From: an uncultured Lachnospiraceae bacterium | Lineage (GTDB): Bacteria > Bacillota > Clostridia > Lachnospirales > Lachnospiraceae | DNA length: 40,328 bases | Direction of reading: 5' to 3' | NCBI GenBank assembly: GCA_910584915.1 | Contig: CAJUDM010000034.1 | Coordinates: forward strand, 1 to 40,328 | Shown: positions 31,845 to 40,297 of the stretch, in pieces | Layout of the letters: each line of letters opens with the position of its first letter | Numbering within the stretch: the stretch's first letter is position 1 | Made by a program: the position numbers and the translations under genes | Notes under the pieces: generated by a model | What the model saw: the letters and a program-made list of their open reading frames with translations, nothing else | The model's database searches: none | What the model was told of the DNA's origin: nothing

Positions 31845-33413
31845 ATGAGACTTTTGAATGAGATACTGTTATCGGTTATCGAGATTTCCTTATCGACAGG
31901 TGCGGCTATACTGATCCTGCTGTTGATTTCGCCGTTTTTGCAAAAGCGGTATGCGGCGAAATGGCGGTATTATATCTGGATTGTTTTGGCTGTCCGCCTG
32001 GTCGTTCCCTATAATATCAGCCTGCCCGTCCGGCAGATCGAGATGCGGATTCCGGTGCGGATGACGGAAGCTGCAATGTCTCCCGCGGCGGATGCTGTGA
32101 ATGTCGCAAATGCCATGCCTGCCATGTCTCGGCTGGAGGAGAGAGCCGCCTCCATCACGGCGCTGGACGCTGCCGCTGTGGTCTGGCTTGTGGTATTCGC
32201 CGGCATTATTCTGGTGCATCTGTGTGGTTATGCCCGCCTGAGGGCGCGGATCGTCAGGAGGGGGATCTATGTGGAGGATGGGCTTATTTCAGAGAAATTT
32301 TCTGTTCTGAGAAAAGAGCTGGGGATAAAGAGAGATATTCCGGCAATAAGATACCGTGATGCGGCGAGCCCCATGATCATCGGCTTTTTCAAGCCGCTTT
32401 TGGTCATACCGGACCACAGGTACAGTGAGACGGAACTGTTCTTTATATTAAAGCACGAACTGATCCATCTCAAACGGCATGACACCTTTTTCAAGTTTTT
32501 GTTTATGGCGGCGAGGGCTGTCCACTGGTTTAATCCGGCGATCGCGCTGATGCAGAGGGCGGCGGCGGTCGACATGGAGCTCGCCTGTGACGAGAGAGTG
32601 ATTCAGGGTATTTCTTATGACGGACGGAAAGCGTACACAGAGACGCTGATGTCGAGCCTTGACAGGCAGTCTAAAAAGACAGGTTTGTTGACAACACAAT
32701 TTTGCGGAGGTGACAGGGTTATGAAAAGACGGTTTCAGAATATTTTGGGGCAGTCCGGAAGGAGGAGAGGGTTTCTGCTTCTGGCGTTTGTGGCATGTAT
32801 GACATTGATTTTGGGGACGATGACCGGATGTGCCGTTACACAGACGGAATCTTCGGACAGCGCCAAAGCGCAGGCGGACGAAGGGCAGACACAGGGAGAG
32901 CAGGAGATTTCGCGGCAGGAGGATGGATTTGCGCCCTCTGAGGAGCAGACAGACGGTACTATGTCGGGATCAGAGGATGCGGCAAAGCAGGACCAGGCTC
33001 CGGATACATCTGATGAGGTGAGACAGCAGGACGGGCAGGCGCAGACAGAGCATGCCAGCGAGCAGGGCTCAGACAGCCAGCCGCCCTATTCGGAAGATGC
33101 GCTGGAGATCATGGAGGTTGCCAATGCATTAGCGTTGGCATATTTTGACGGGGATCAGGAGAAAATCCGGGACTGTCTGGCGGACTCTTATGACGGGGAG
33201 ATAGATGTCTATACAGATGCCGGACCCGGCTTGACCGGGATGATATCCGTCAAGGGAGTGGGGGATATCAAGGAGGCTGAGATCGGGGATACGCAGACGG
33301 TATCGGTGATGTTCAATATGTTGGACACCGGCGAAGGGCTCCGATATCTGACGCTGGAAATGGTCAAACAGGAGGACGGCTGGAAGGTTGACTTTTATGG
33401 TCTTGAAATGTAG
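31845..33413 (+). CDS. M56-family membrane metallopeptidase sensor with NTF2-like tail
   Basis: A 522-aa protein. Hydrophobic segments lie at about residues 12-32, 42-56, 108-128 and 300-320; the zinc motif HELIH is at 204-208 and the downstream metal ligand glutamate lies in MELACDERVIQG. After the last segment (ending in a Cys, CAVTQ) comes an acidic Q/E/S-rich linker (about 325-400), then a globular C-terminal part (about 405-522, beginning EDALEIMEVANALALAYFDGD) with an NTF2-like order of helix and strands. True BlaR1 has a penicillin-binding domain there, so the signal differs. The start at 31845 is set by a GGAGA/GAGAGGA purine tract; the frame is open into the MITE upstream. Confidence 0.85.
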   Translation: MRLLNEILLSVIEISLSTGAAILILLLISPFLQKRYAAKWRYYIWIVLAVRLVVPYNISLPVRQIEMRIPVRMTEAAMSPAADAVNVANAMPAMSRLEERAASITALDAAAVVWLVVFAGIILVHLCGYARLRARIVRRGIYVEDGLISEKFSVLRKELGIKRDIPAIRYRDAASPMIIGFFKPLLVIPDHRYSETELFFILKHELIHLKRHDTFFKFLFMAARAVHWFNPAIALMQRAAAVDMELACDERVIQGISYDGRKAYTETLMSSLDRQSKKTGLLTTQFCGGDRVMKRRFQNILGQSGRRRGFLLLAFVACMTLILGTMTGCAVTQTESSDSAKAQADEGQTQGEQEISRQEDGFAPSEEQTDGTMSGSEDAAKQDQAPDTSDEVRQQDGQAQTEHASEQGSDSQPPYSEDALEIMEVANALALAYFDGDQEKIRDCLADSYDGEIDVYTDAGPGLTGMISVKGVGDIKEAEIGDTQTVSVMFNMLDTGEGLRYLTLEMVKQEDGWKVDFYGLEM

Positions 33414-33419
33414 AGCGGT

Positions 33420-33543
33420 GGATGCGGAACTGGAATCAGCAGATGTACCGAAAGTGCACGGAGTGATTTGCGGGCGAATCATTAGTCGACCGAAAATTAC
33501 TCCCGGGTAAAGTGTACTGCAGGTGCGGATGCGGAACTGGAAT
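33420..33543. repeat. 17-bp direct repeat bracketing an imperfect palindrome
   Basis: GGATGCGGAACTGGAAT occurs at 33420-33436 and 33527-33543. Between them is an imperfect dyad: GGAGTGATTT against AAATTACTCC and an inner TGATTTGC/GCGAATCA stem. It lies in the gap between the first M56 gene and the BlaI gene, so it could be a small decayed insertion or an RNA structure that sets the ratio of the two products. Confidence 0.5.
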
Positions 33544-33557
33544 AAGGAGAAAATCAT

Positions 33558-33977
33558 ATGTCAGATACAATCAAAAAACTGGGGGAAGCCGAGCTGGAGA
33601 TCATGCAGGTGATGTGGGACGCCGGGGAGGCGGTATCTTCCAATTACATATTAGAACAACTCAAGGGGCGGAGAAAATGGCAGCTCTCCACGCTGATGAC
33701 GTCCCTTGCCAGGCTTGCGGATAAGGGGTTTGTGCGCTGTGACCGATCCACGGGGAGCAATCTGTACAGCTTTCTCATCCCGGAGAGGGAATATAAGGCA
33801 GGGGCGAGCAGACATTTTCTGGAGAGGCTCTACGACAATTCGATTCAGAATATGATCGCCTGCCTCTACGACAGCAGGGAGATCAAAAGGTCCGATGTGA
33901 AGGAACTTCGGGAGTTTTTGGATCAGATAGAAGCGGAGCATGACCAGAAGGAGCATACCGGGGAGGAGGATGTGTGA
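33558..33977 (+). CDS. BlaI/MecI/CopY-family transcriptional repressor
   Basis: A 139-aa winged-helix repressor (EAELEIMQVMWDAGEAVSS, then WQLSTLMTSLARLADKGFV as recognition helix and wing, and a C-terminal dimerisation region ending in a charged tail). The start follows AATAAGGAGAAA. It lies between two M56 genes and is coupled to the second (TGATG overlap), so one repressor may be shared by two sensors. The likely operators are the two TTATAC-N4-GTATAA dyads at the operon promoter. Confidence 0.9.
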   Translation: MSDTIKKLGEAELEIMQVMWDAGEAVSSNYILEQLKGRRKWQLSTLMTSLARLADKGFVRCDRSTGSNLYSFLIPEREYKAGASRHFLERLYDNSIQNMIACLYDSREIKRSDVKELREFLDQIEAEHDQKEHTGEEDV

Positions 33978-36241
33978 TGACGGATCTGTTTCTCTCCGTG
34001 CTGGGAACGTCGGCATCGGTCAGTGTGCTCATTGTGCTTCTGCTGCTTCTCTCCCCGCTGCTAAATAAGCGTTATGCGGCAAAATGGAAATACCTGATAT
34101 GGATCGTTCTGGCACTCAGACTTTCGCTTCCTCTCGGCGGAGCAGGCGGAAGATCCGCGGCGGATCTATGGCGGCAGTGGCGGGAGAGAGCCGTGGCGAC
34201 AGCGGAGAAGCCCGAGGGGGCGGCGACAGATGAGGGGGCGCCCACTGGACGGCTGGTAGTGGAAGTGCCGGCGCAGATGGTAACACCGTTGCCTGTGCGG
34301 ACGAAAAAAAGCGTCACCGCGCTGGATATCGCAGCGTACATCTGGGTGTCAGGCTGTCTTGTTTATATACTTATAAATATAATAAGTTATCAAATATATA
34401 GAATTAGAGTGCTGAAGAGAGGAACTGTCGTAAAAGATCCTGTGGCATTGCAGCAGTTTTTAGCATGTAAACGTGAACTGCGGATCAGGCATACAGTACC
34501 GATCATAAAATATGCCGGGGCGGCGAGCCCGATGGTGCTCGGGTTTCTGAAACCGGTACTGATCCTGCCGGAGGAATCGTACAATGCGGAAGAAATGTTT
34601 TTTATTCTGAAGCATGAGCTGGTGCATGTAAAGCGGAGGGACTTGCAGGGCAGGCTGCTTTTTATGGCGGCGGGGGCAGTGCACTGGTTTAATCCGCTGG
34701 TCCATATCATGCGGAAAGAGGCGGTGGTGGATATGGAACTCGCCTGCGATGAGAAAGTGGTGCAGGGGGCGGATTTTGCGGTGCGGAAGATGTACACGGA
34801 GACTTTGCTCTCCACGCTCCACAGGGACAGCGCAAAAAGCACGGCTCTTTCGACCGGATTTTACGGAGGAAAGAAGGTTATGAAAAAACGCTTTCAGAAT
34901 ATATTGAGAAAGACGGGAAAGAGAAGCGGCATATATATTTTTGTGTGCGCGGCGCTTCTGACACTCAGCGCCGGGACGCTGGCGGGCTGCTCGATCGTGA
35001 AAGACAGGGCGGAGAATGCCGCCGGGGGAACAGAGCCCGTGGGGACAGACGGCGCCGATACCCCGGGAACCGGCGGGGAAGAGCTGTCAGCCGGAGGACA
35101 GTTTGCCCATCTGGCGGGGAGCTGGATTATCGATTTTGACCGGACAGATCCCACGCTCTGGGGGACTGGTATTTCTTACGGGGATGCGATGGAGATAGCC
35201 GGGACGGGGGCGTTCAGCTATTATATCGGCATCGGCGTCGGCGGAACCGGGCAGTGCGAGGAGGGTGACGGAGTGGTCACGGTGGAGATAGAGCCCTACG
35301 AAGAACTCAGTTCCGAACAGGAGATTTTGACACTGCAATATACAAATGACGGCGGTTCGGAATATATTCTGATGGACTGGCATGACGAGGACGTCTACTG
35401 GGTACGCGGCACATCGCAGGGGGCTGAAAGCGCCGGAATGGAAGCCTCCGGCGGGAACGTATCCCCGGAGGAGCGGCGGGAAGGAGATAAGATCACGCTC
35501 ACGATCCTGAAGGAGGGGATGCCGGAGGAAAAGCAGGCGACACTTGTCGTGGAAAACGGCTATGTTCTCTATCTGCCCGACGGGGAATGGCAGAAGGAGG
35601 AGGCGGATCTGTGGCGGGCAGCGGCAAACGAGGACGTCAGGCTGTGGGTTGCCGGGTTTGAGAGCGGATACCGGATTGAGCAGATACTGGCGGACGAAGG
35701 CTATGTGCCGGATGAGACGGGAATGGTGAAAGAGGAGGAGAATATCGTCTACCATGTCAGACTGTATGAGGCAAAGACCGGCATGTGGTGTGTCTTTTAC
35801 TGTTATCCGTCGGAGGCGGAGGAAGGCTGGGGGAGAGAACTGCCTGTGATAGCGGATACTTTCGCGGTGCTTCTGCCGGAGGAGCACATTACGGAGGCAG
35901 GAGCGGTGTCCGCGCAGGTCCTTGGCTATATTTCCGATATAAACGGCAGTATGGTGACGATAGACAGGCAGGACTGGGTGACATCGGAGAGTCCGGACTG
36001 GAAGCCGGAGTATGACGCGGACGCGGGCTTTGAGATCGTCGATCTGGAGGGAGCGGATATCACATACCAGATCCGCGGCGACTGTACCTACCATGTCCTG
36101 GAAGATCACCAGGGAGAATCTGTGGAACTGAGCAGAGAGGAGTTTGAGCGATATCTGCGGGAGACGGATTTTCCGATCTTCTGGTCTTTGGAACTGGAGG
36201 ACGGGGAGGTGATCAGTTTTGCGGAGTGGTATCTGCCGTGA
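33977..36241 (+). CDS. Large M56-family membrane metallopeptidase sensor
   Basis: A 754-aa protein. Hydrophobic segments lie at about residues 10-30, 38-52, 115-138 and 315-333; the zinc motif HELVH is at 213-217, followed by MELACDEKVVQG. A Cys follows the last segment (LAGCSIVKD). The long extracytoplasmic part (about 350-754) has two portions: an acidic region starting HLAGSWIIDFDRTDPTLWG, which reads like a small lipocalin-like beta domain, and a C-terminal portion with repeated beta and acidic pattern. It has no penicillin-binding motifs. The start at 33977 is preferred over a GTG at 33974 because GGAGGA is spaced eight bases away. It is probably a second sensor for the same repressor. 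Confidence 0.83.
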   Translation: MTDLFLSVLGTSASVSVLIVLLLLLSPLLNKRYAAKWKYLIWIVLALRLSLPLGGAGGRSAADLWRQWRERAVATAEKPEGAATDEGAPTGRLVVEVPAQMVTPLPVRTKKSVTALDIAAYIWVSGCLVYILINIISYQIYRIRVLKRGTVVKDPVALQQFLACKRELRIRHTVPIIKYAGAASPMVLGFLKPVLILPEESYNAEEMFFILKHELVHVKRRDLQGRLLFMAAGAVHWFNPLVHIMRKEAVVDMELACDEKVVQGADFAVRKMYTETLLSTLHRDSAKSTALSTGFYGGKKVMKKRFQNILRKTGKRSGIYIFVCAALLTLSAGTLAGCSIVKDRAENAAGGTEPVGTDGADTPGTGGEELSAGGQFAHLAGSWIIDFDRTDPTLWGTGISYGDAMEIAGTGAFSYYIGIGVGGTGQCEEGDGVVTVEIEPYEELSSEQEILTLQYTNDGGSEYILMDWHDEDVYWVRGTSQGAESAGMEASGGNVSPEERREGDKITLTILKEGMPEEKQATLVVENGYVLYLPDGEWQKEEADLWRAAANEDVRLWVAGFESGYRIEQILADEGYVPDETGMVKEEENIVYHVRLYEAKTGMWCVFYCYPSEAEEGWGRELPVIADTFAVLLPEEHITEAGAVSAQVLGYISDINGSMVTIDRQDWVTSESPDWKPEYDADAGFEIVDLEGADITYQIRGDCTYHVLEDHQGESVELSREEFERYLRETDFPIFWSLELEDGEVISFAEWYLP

Positions 36242-36479
36242 GGAACATAAAATGCGGGGGGAGCCCGTTAAAAAGCGTCGGCACAATTAACAAATGTGAA
36301 AATTTAAAGAACCAAATTTCACATGGTTTCTCACGAGTTTAGTGTCCGTTACGCTGTTTCACAGGCTCTTGAAAAACAGAGCCAGCGGGAGCGTGGCGAC
36401 GGAGCATTTTGTTAAACATAAGGATTGTCCGCAAAGCGGGCTATCCGTTGTTTCCTCACAGCGTTTGGCAACCGCAAAC
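36242..36479. other. Convergent intergenic stretch with stem-loops
   Basis: No gene is seen. GGCTCT (36364-36369) pairs with AGAGCC (36378-36383) in a tight hairpin; TGTGAAA with TTTCACA (about 36294-36324) forms another. No T-run identifies a clear terminator. The stretch looks unlike the neighbouring coding sequence and may be a decayed repeat. Confidence 0.4.
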
Positions 36480-37676
36480 TTAATGGCATTGAGGATTTCC
36501 TTTTCCGTTTTTTGACCTGCTGAGTATCAAAAGCATCACCAATAAAATAACCGGGAATACAAGCCCGACGCCCATGCCGACACGAATATTGTCTCCCGCT
36601 TTCTGCGTGATGCTGCCGACGATGCCGGGGCCGATGCTTCCGCCCAAGTCTCCCGCCATGGCAAGCAGCGCGAACATGGCGGTTCCGCCCGCCGGAAATT
36701 TTTCAGAAGAAATACTGATCGTTCCGGGCCACATGATCCCGACAGAGAAACCGCACATGATACAGCCGATCAGTCCGAGTATCGGGTTTGATGACAGGGA
36801 GGTGAGAAGATAACATACCACACACAGGATGCCGGAGCCTGCCATAAATTTCATCAGGTCCATTTTGTCGCCGTATTTTCCGAAAATTACTCGGCTGATG
36901 CCCATCGTGACTGCAAACATACAGGGACCGGCAAGGTCTCCGATCGTTTTTGACAATCCCAGCGCCGCTTCCGCGTAAGCTGACGCCCACTGCGCCATAG
37001 CAAGTTCCGATGCGCCGGAACAGACCATCAGACAGACGGACAGCCAGAACATCGGTTTGCGGAACAACATTCTGATTCCCATTCCGCCTCCTTCATCCAC
37101 CAAATGTTCTATGGGACATGTCGCAAAATTATAGATATTGACTGCCGGGATGACTGCCCAGAATACGGCGAGCCATTTCCAACTGCCCATACCGAACAGC
37201 AGGAAAAACACGGTTGAGATCAATATCGTTCCCACCGAGCCCCAACAGTAGAAGGAATGGAGCAGGCTCATGGTGGCTTCCTTGTTCTCGAACGGGCACG
37301 CCTCGACAATAGGGCTGCAGAGCACTTCGATCAATCCGCTTCCTACCGCGTACAGGATGACGCTGCATATAATTCCCGCAAACGGGTCCGGCAAAATATC
37401 CGGAAGGAATGCCAGGCCGATCAGTCCGGCGGCGGAACATACCTCAGAGGCGACGATACATACACGGTATCCGATCCTGTCCACAAATTTTGCGCAGAAC
37501 ACATCTATCAAGAGCTGTGTAAAGAAAAAACAGGTGGAGATCAGTGCAATATTTCCGAGGGAAATGTGGTAATCGTTATGGAATTTTAAAAACAACAGCG
37601 GCGCAAAATTGGCGGCTATTGCCTGTGTGATAAATCCCAGATAACAGGCGGTTTTTGTTTTTTGATAGTTTGGCAT
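36480..37676 (-). CDS. Major facilitator superfamily transporter
   Basis: A 398-aa protein with twelve predicted membrane segments in two halves. The first half opens with TKTACYLGFITQAIAANFAPLLFLKFHNDY and the loop between segments 2 and 3 has a DRIGYR variant of the MFS A motif. The pattern recalls sugar or metabolite MFS permeases of the FucP-like type. The start at 37676 is chosen by the AAAGGAAG upstream; the longer frame would start inside the upstream gene. It lies 7 bases after the 77-aa gene. The operon is divergent from an AraC regulator with a cupin sensor, so substrate induction is likely. Substrate is unknown. Confidence 0.87.
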   Translation of the reverse strand: MPNYQKTKTACYLGFITQAIAANFAPLLFLKFHNDYHISLGNIALISTCFFFTQLLIDVFCAKFVDRIGYRVCIVASEVCSAAGLIGLAFLPDILPDPFAGIICSVILYAVGSGLIEVLCSPIVEACPFENKEATMSLLHSFYCWGSVGTILISTVFFLLFGMGSWKWLAVFWAVIPAVNIYNFATCPIEHLVDEGGGMGIRMLFRKPMFWLSVCLMVCSGASELAMAQWASAYAEAALGLSKTIGDLAGPCMFAVTMGISRVIFGKYGDKMDLMKFMAGSGILCVVCYLLTSLSSNPILGLIGCIMCGFSVGIMWPGTISISSEKFPAGGTAMFALLAMAGDLGGSIGPGIVGSITQKAGDNIRVGMGVGLVFPVILLVMLLILSRSKNGKGNPQCH

Positions 37677-37683
37677 GATGGTT

Positions 37684-37917
37684 TCAGCTTCCTTTCTTTT
37701 TGCTTTTCTGTTCTCTGTAACAAACCTTAATTGCGATTTCATCGCTGCACAGAAAACATCCTTCATAGTTTTCGAATGTGTGTCGTGGTTCATAATTAAC
37801 GATAAAACCTGCTTCTATCAGAGTTAACATTAATTCATTTACCTTGTCTTGGCTGTCAACATAGATGGCGAGGCATTCGCCTGACTTATATTTTTCCGTT
37901 TTTATGATCGCTTCCAT
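37684..37917 (-). CDS. Uncharacterised 77-aa protein in the MFS operon
   Basis: A small soluble alpha/beta protein. It has a ferredoxin-like order of strand, helix and strand (GECLAIYVDSQDKVNELMLTL then AGFIVNYEPRHTFENYEG), with a short Cys pair (CFLC) and a later Cys. The start follows AAAGGACTG. It precedes the MFS gene with a 7-base gap and would be made with it. Perhaps a small regulatory or metal-linked partner; no family recognised. Confidence 0.7.
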   Translation of the reverse strand: MEAIIKTEKYKSGECLAIYVDSQDKVNELMLTLIEAGFIVNYEPRHTFENYEGCFLCSDEIAIKVCYREQKSKKKGS

Positions 37918-37974
37918 ATAACAGTCCTTTTGCCTTTCTTTTTTGAATTATAGAGGATAACAGTTCACTTTTCA

Positions 37975-38004
37975 TTGATTTATATCGGACATTTATTGTA
38001 TAAT
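37975..38004 (+). promoter_or_regulatory. Promoter of the AraC gene
   Basis: -10 TATAAT (37999-38004) is perfect; -35 TTGATT (37975-37980) has an 18-base spacer. A minus-strand -10 (TATAAT, 37947-37952) without a clear -35 probably serves the divergent MFS operon. Confidence 0.65.
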
Positions 38005-38036
38005 ATCGTAAATACTCATTTGGGGAGAAATTTGCC

Positions 38037-38948
38037 ATGCATTTCAATTCGCCCGGCAGCAGGATTGTGATAGATGAGAATCTGATGGAGACGATTCAAC
38101 ACGGAAGCCATAACTATCCGTTTCATTTCTATTATGAAAATTTGGCTTTATTTGATTTTCACTGTATCGAGTGGCACTGGCACACCGAATTGGAATTTGT
38201 ATATGTTGAATCGGGTACTGTGACTTTCTGGATCGGAGAGGACCGCTTTATTCTGTCTGAGGGAAGCGGTGTGTTTATCAACTCCAAAGTCCTGCATCGC
38301 TTTCATTCTCCCGGCGAAGCTGTCATTCCCAATTTTGTGTGTATGCCTTCTTTTATTGCCGCGCAGGACAGTTTCATATATCAGAAATACATTCTGCCTG
38401 TGCTCTCTTCCTCTCTGGCGTATCAGATCTTTCAGGCAGAAGTCCGCTGGCAGGAGGAGGCTTTATCGATCATAAAGCAGATCATGTCTGTTCAGGACGA
38501 CGCTTTGTCAGGTGAACTTGCGACAGCCTCCCTCGTGCAGAGGCTTTGGCAGAAACTGTATGAGAACGCGGATATTTCACAGGCGAAAGACCACATGGAT
38601 GATTCCGCTTCCTCCCAGGCGAGATTACAGTTGATGATGCAGTATGTTCACCAGAACTATTCGCATGATGTTTCGCTGGATGAGATTGCCTCCCATGCAG
38701 GGGTCAGCAAGAGTACCGCGCTAAACCTGTTTCGAAGATATTTACATATCACGCCGATAAATTACCTGATACAGTATCGCTTGAACGAGGCGGCTTTACA
38801 GCTCGCCAAAACGGAGAAAAAGATCATCACGATTTCCGGGGAGACAGGATTCAACAATGTGGACTATTTTTGCAGATCGTTTAAAAGGTATTATCATTTG
38901 ACACCGACCGAGTACCGGAAAAAGAAACTTTCCGCATATTCGGATTAA
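38037..38948 (+). CDS. AraC-family regulator with cupin sensor domain
   Basis: A 303-aa protein. Its cupin-like N terminus (about residues 25-100, with FHCIEWHWHTELEFVYVESG and GSGVFINSK) is likely a ligand pocket. The C-terminal AraC domain (about 195-300) has SLDEIASHAGVSKSTALNLFRR and ISGETGFNNVDYFCRSFKRYYHLTPTEYR. The start follows GGGGAGAAAT. It is divergent from the MFS operon, so it likely controls it. It is followed 48 bases later by the 325-aa gene. Paralogous to the regulator at 11692-12585, of the same architecture. Confidence 0.9.
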   Translation: MHFNSPGSRIVIDENLMETIQHGSHNYPFHFYYENLALFDFHCIEWHWHTELEFVYVESGTVTFWIGEDRFILSEGSGVFINSKVLHRFHSPGEAVIPNFVCMPSFIAAQDSFIYQKYILPVLSSSLAYQIFQAEVRWQEEALSIIKQIMSVQDDALSGELATASLVQRLWQKLYENADISQAKDHMDDSASSQARLQLMMQYVHQNYSHDVSLDEIASHAGVSKSTALNLFRRYLHITPINYLIQYRLNEAALQLAKTEKKIITISGETGFNNVDYFCRSFKRYYHLTPTEYRKKKLSAYSD

Positions 38949-38996
38949 ATAGAGGTATGGATCAAAATCAATATGGATCAAAGGGAGGTAAAACAA

Positions 38997-39974
38997 ATGC
39001 AGATGCAGGACTACCCCGCGTTTTATCGGGAAGTGTATGAGAAGATCATGGAGAAATTCACCTATGAGGGCAATGAGCCGGAGGAGAAGGCGCGGCTGCG
39101 GTATCTGTTCCACAGCCAGAGGACGTCCATCGCCGCTCTGACGCCGCGGCCGGACGCCTGGAACGCCTGGACGACAGAGTGCATCGAAAAGGAGGACTGG
39201 TCCGGGCTGTGCCGGATCATAAACCAACGGGGCAAAGGGGATATGATGCCCGTCGTCTACGGCGGCTATAACCACGAAAAAAATTTCCACTGTATGATGG
39301 AGTGTCTCGTCTGTGGGAATGTGGAGGCGATGGAGCGGATTCTGCCGGCGGAGCTTCTCCAGGTGAAAAATTCCAATAACCCCTTTTTCCCGATTGCGGC
39401 GCATGTGCTGATCGGGCTGTGGCATCGGGATGGAGCGGTGTTGGCGTGGGCAGTCCCGGAGGCGGAGGCGTTTTTGGGGAAGAAAAAGGCGAGCCAGATG
39501 GAGAAAGCCATGATCGCTTTCCTGTTGGATCTGATAGGCGGCGATATGGAGAAGGGAAGCGAGGACCTGCTTGCAGTGTGCAAGGGCTATATGAGGAATC
39601 AGAAATATGTGCTGGGCAGACGCCCTTTCTGTACGCTGGCGCACGGGCTCTACTGTCTGGCTCAGATCGTTTTGCCGGAGGAGGTATTCCGGAAACTAAA
39701 GATGCCGGAATACAAAAATTTCCTCACCGGATTTGCCCTGTGGCGGCGGGAAAATCCCGATCCGGACAGGTCTTTATGGCTGCGCTATCCGGAGGAGCTT
39801 GAGGTGCTAAACAGAATCTTCGAGGCGCCTCCGGCGCAGGTGATCCTCTGGCAGCCTCATCTGGATTCCCCTCATATCAAACCGAAGGATCGGCAGGACT
39901 GGTATGTCCACGGGGTAAAGTGGATCGACAATTATGTGGACGAGCTCTGGGAGATGGGCGCCTGCGGGGAATAG
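38997..39974 (+). CDS. Uncharacterised 325-aa helical protein
   Basis: A soluble, mainly helical protein. Helical-repeat-like segments occupy the middle (CMMECLVCGNVEAMERIL, AMIAFLLDLIGGDMEKGSED, CTLAHGLYCLAQIVLP), with many Trp and Cys. The order is reminiscent of Imm49-type immunity proteins, but I cannot confirm that. The start at 38997 is set by GGGAGG eight bases upstream; an in-frame ATG at 38973 is without one. It follows the AraC gene by 48 bases, perhaps in the same transcript. No toxin gene is visible in the window, so an immunity role is only a guess. Confidence 0.65.
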   Translation: MQMQDYPAFYREVYEKIMEKFTYEGNEPEEKARLRYLFHSQRTSIAALTPRPDAWNAWTTECIEKEDWSGLCRIINQRGKGDMMPVVYGGYNHEKNFHCMMECLVCGNVEAMERILPAELLQVKNSNNPFFPIAAHVLIGLWHRDGAVLAWAVPEAEAFLGKKKASQMEKAMIAFLLDLIGGDMEKGSEDLLAVCKGYMRNQKYVLGRRPFCTLAHGLYCLAQIVLPEEVFRKLKMPEYKNFLTGFALWRRENPDPDRSLWLRYPEELEVLNRIFEAPPAQVILWQPHLDSPHIKPKDRQDWYVHGVKWIDNYVDELWEMGACGE

Positions 39975-40009
39975 AGGCACTGTCAACCGTGAAAAATATA
40001 GTTTTTATA

Positions 40010-40297
40010 TTATGGCATCGTTAGCCTCACATGAAACGTATTGACGCCGTCTTTGCTCTCCGCCCATATTTTTCCCCTGTGGCAGGTGACAATGGATTCG
40101 GCGATGGATAATCCCAGGCCGAAGCTGCCTGTCCATCCTGTCCAGTTCGCCGGAGTATATGTCCGACTCCCAGAGAATCTCTGGTATTCCCCGTCACCGC
40201 TTACAATGCCGTTCATGACATCGTTCATGCGGGCATTCATGAGCTGGTATAATGCAGAATCTTTTTCCAATCGCTCCTTCCGTGGTGTCGTAGCTTA
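40010..40297 (-). pseudogene. C-terminal fragment of a sensor histidine kinase
   Basis: On the minus strand the end of a HATPase domain is clear (SFGLGLSIAESIVTCHRGKIWAES and a closing VNTFHVRLTMP). The region ahead (EYQRFSGSRTYTPANWTGW) is a scrambled version of the usual F-x-RF-x-R-x-D box, and the N-box is missing. An in-frame stop lies near 40297. The best reading is a decayed or truncated kinase gene of which only the last 80-90 codons remain. No partner response regulator is in view. Confidence 0.6.

Noticed and set aside
35087..36286. 399-codon open frame on the minus strand
   Set aside because: Antisense to the second M56 gene; composition typical of a shadow frame.
38796..39644. 282-codon open frame on the minus strand
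   Set aside because: Antisense to the AraC and 325-aa genes, no ribosome binding site.
38997..39974. Confident call as an immunity protein
   Set aside because: The resemblance is only in the general helical pattern; no signature residues could be confirmed.
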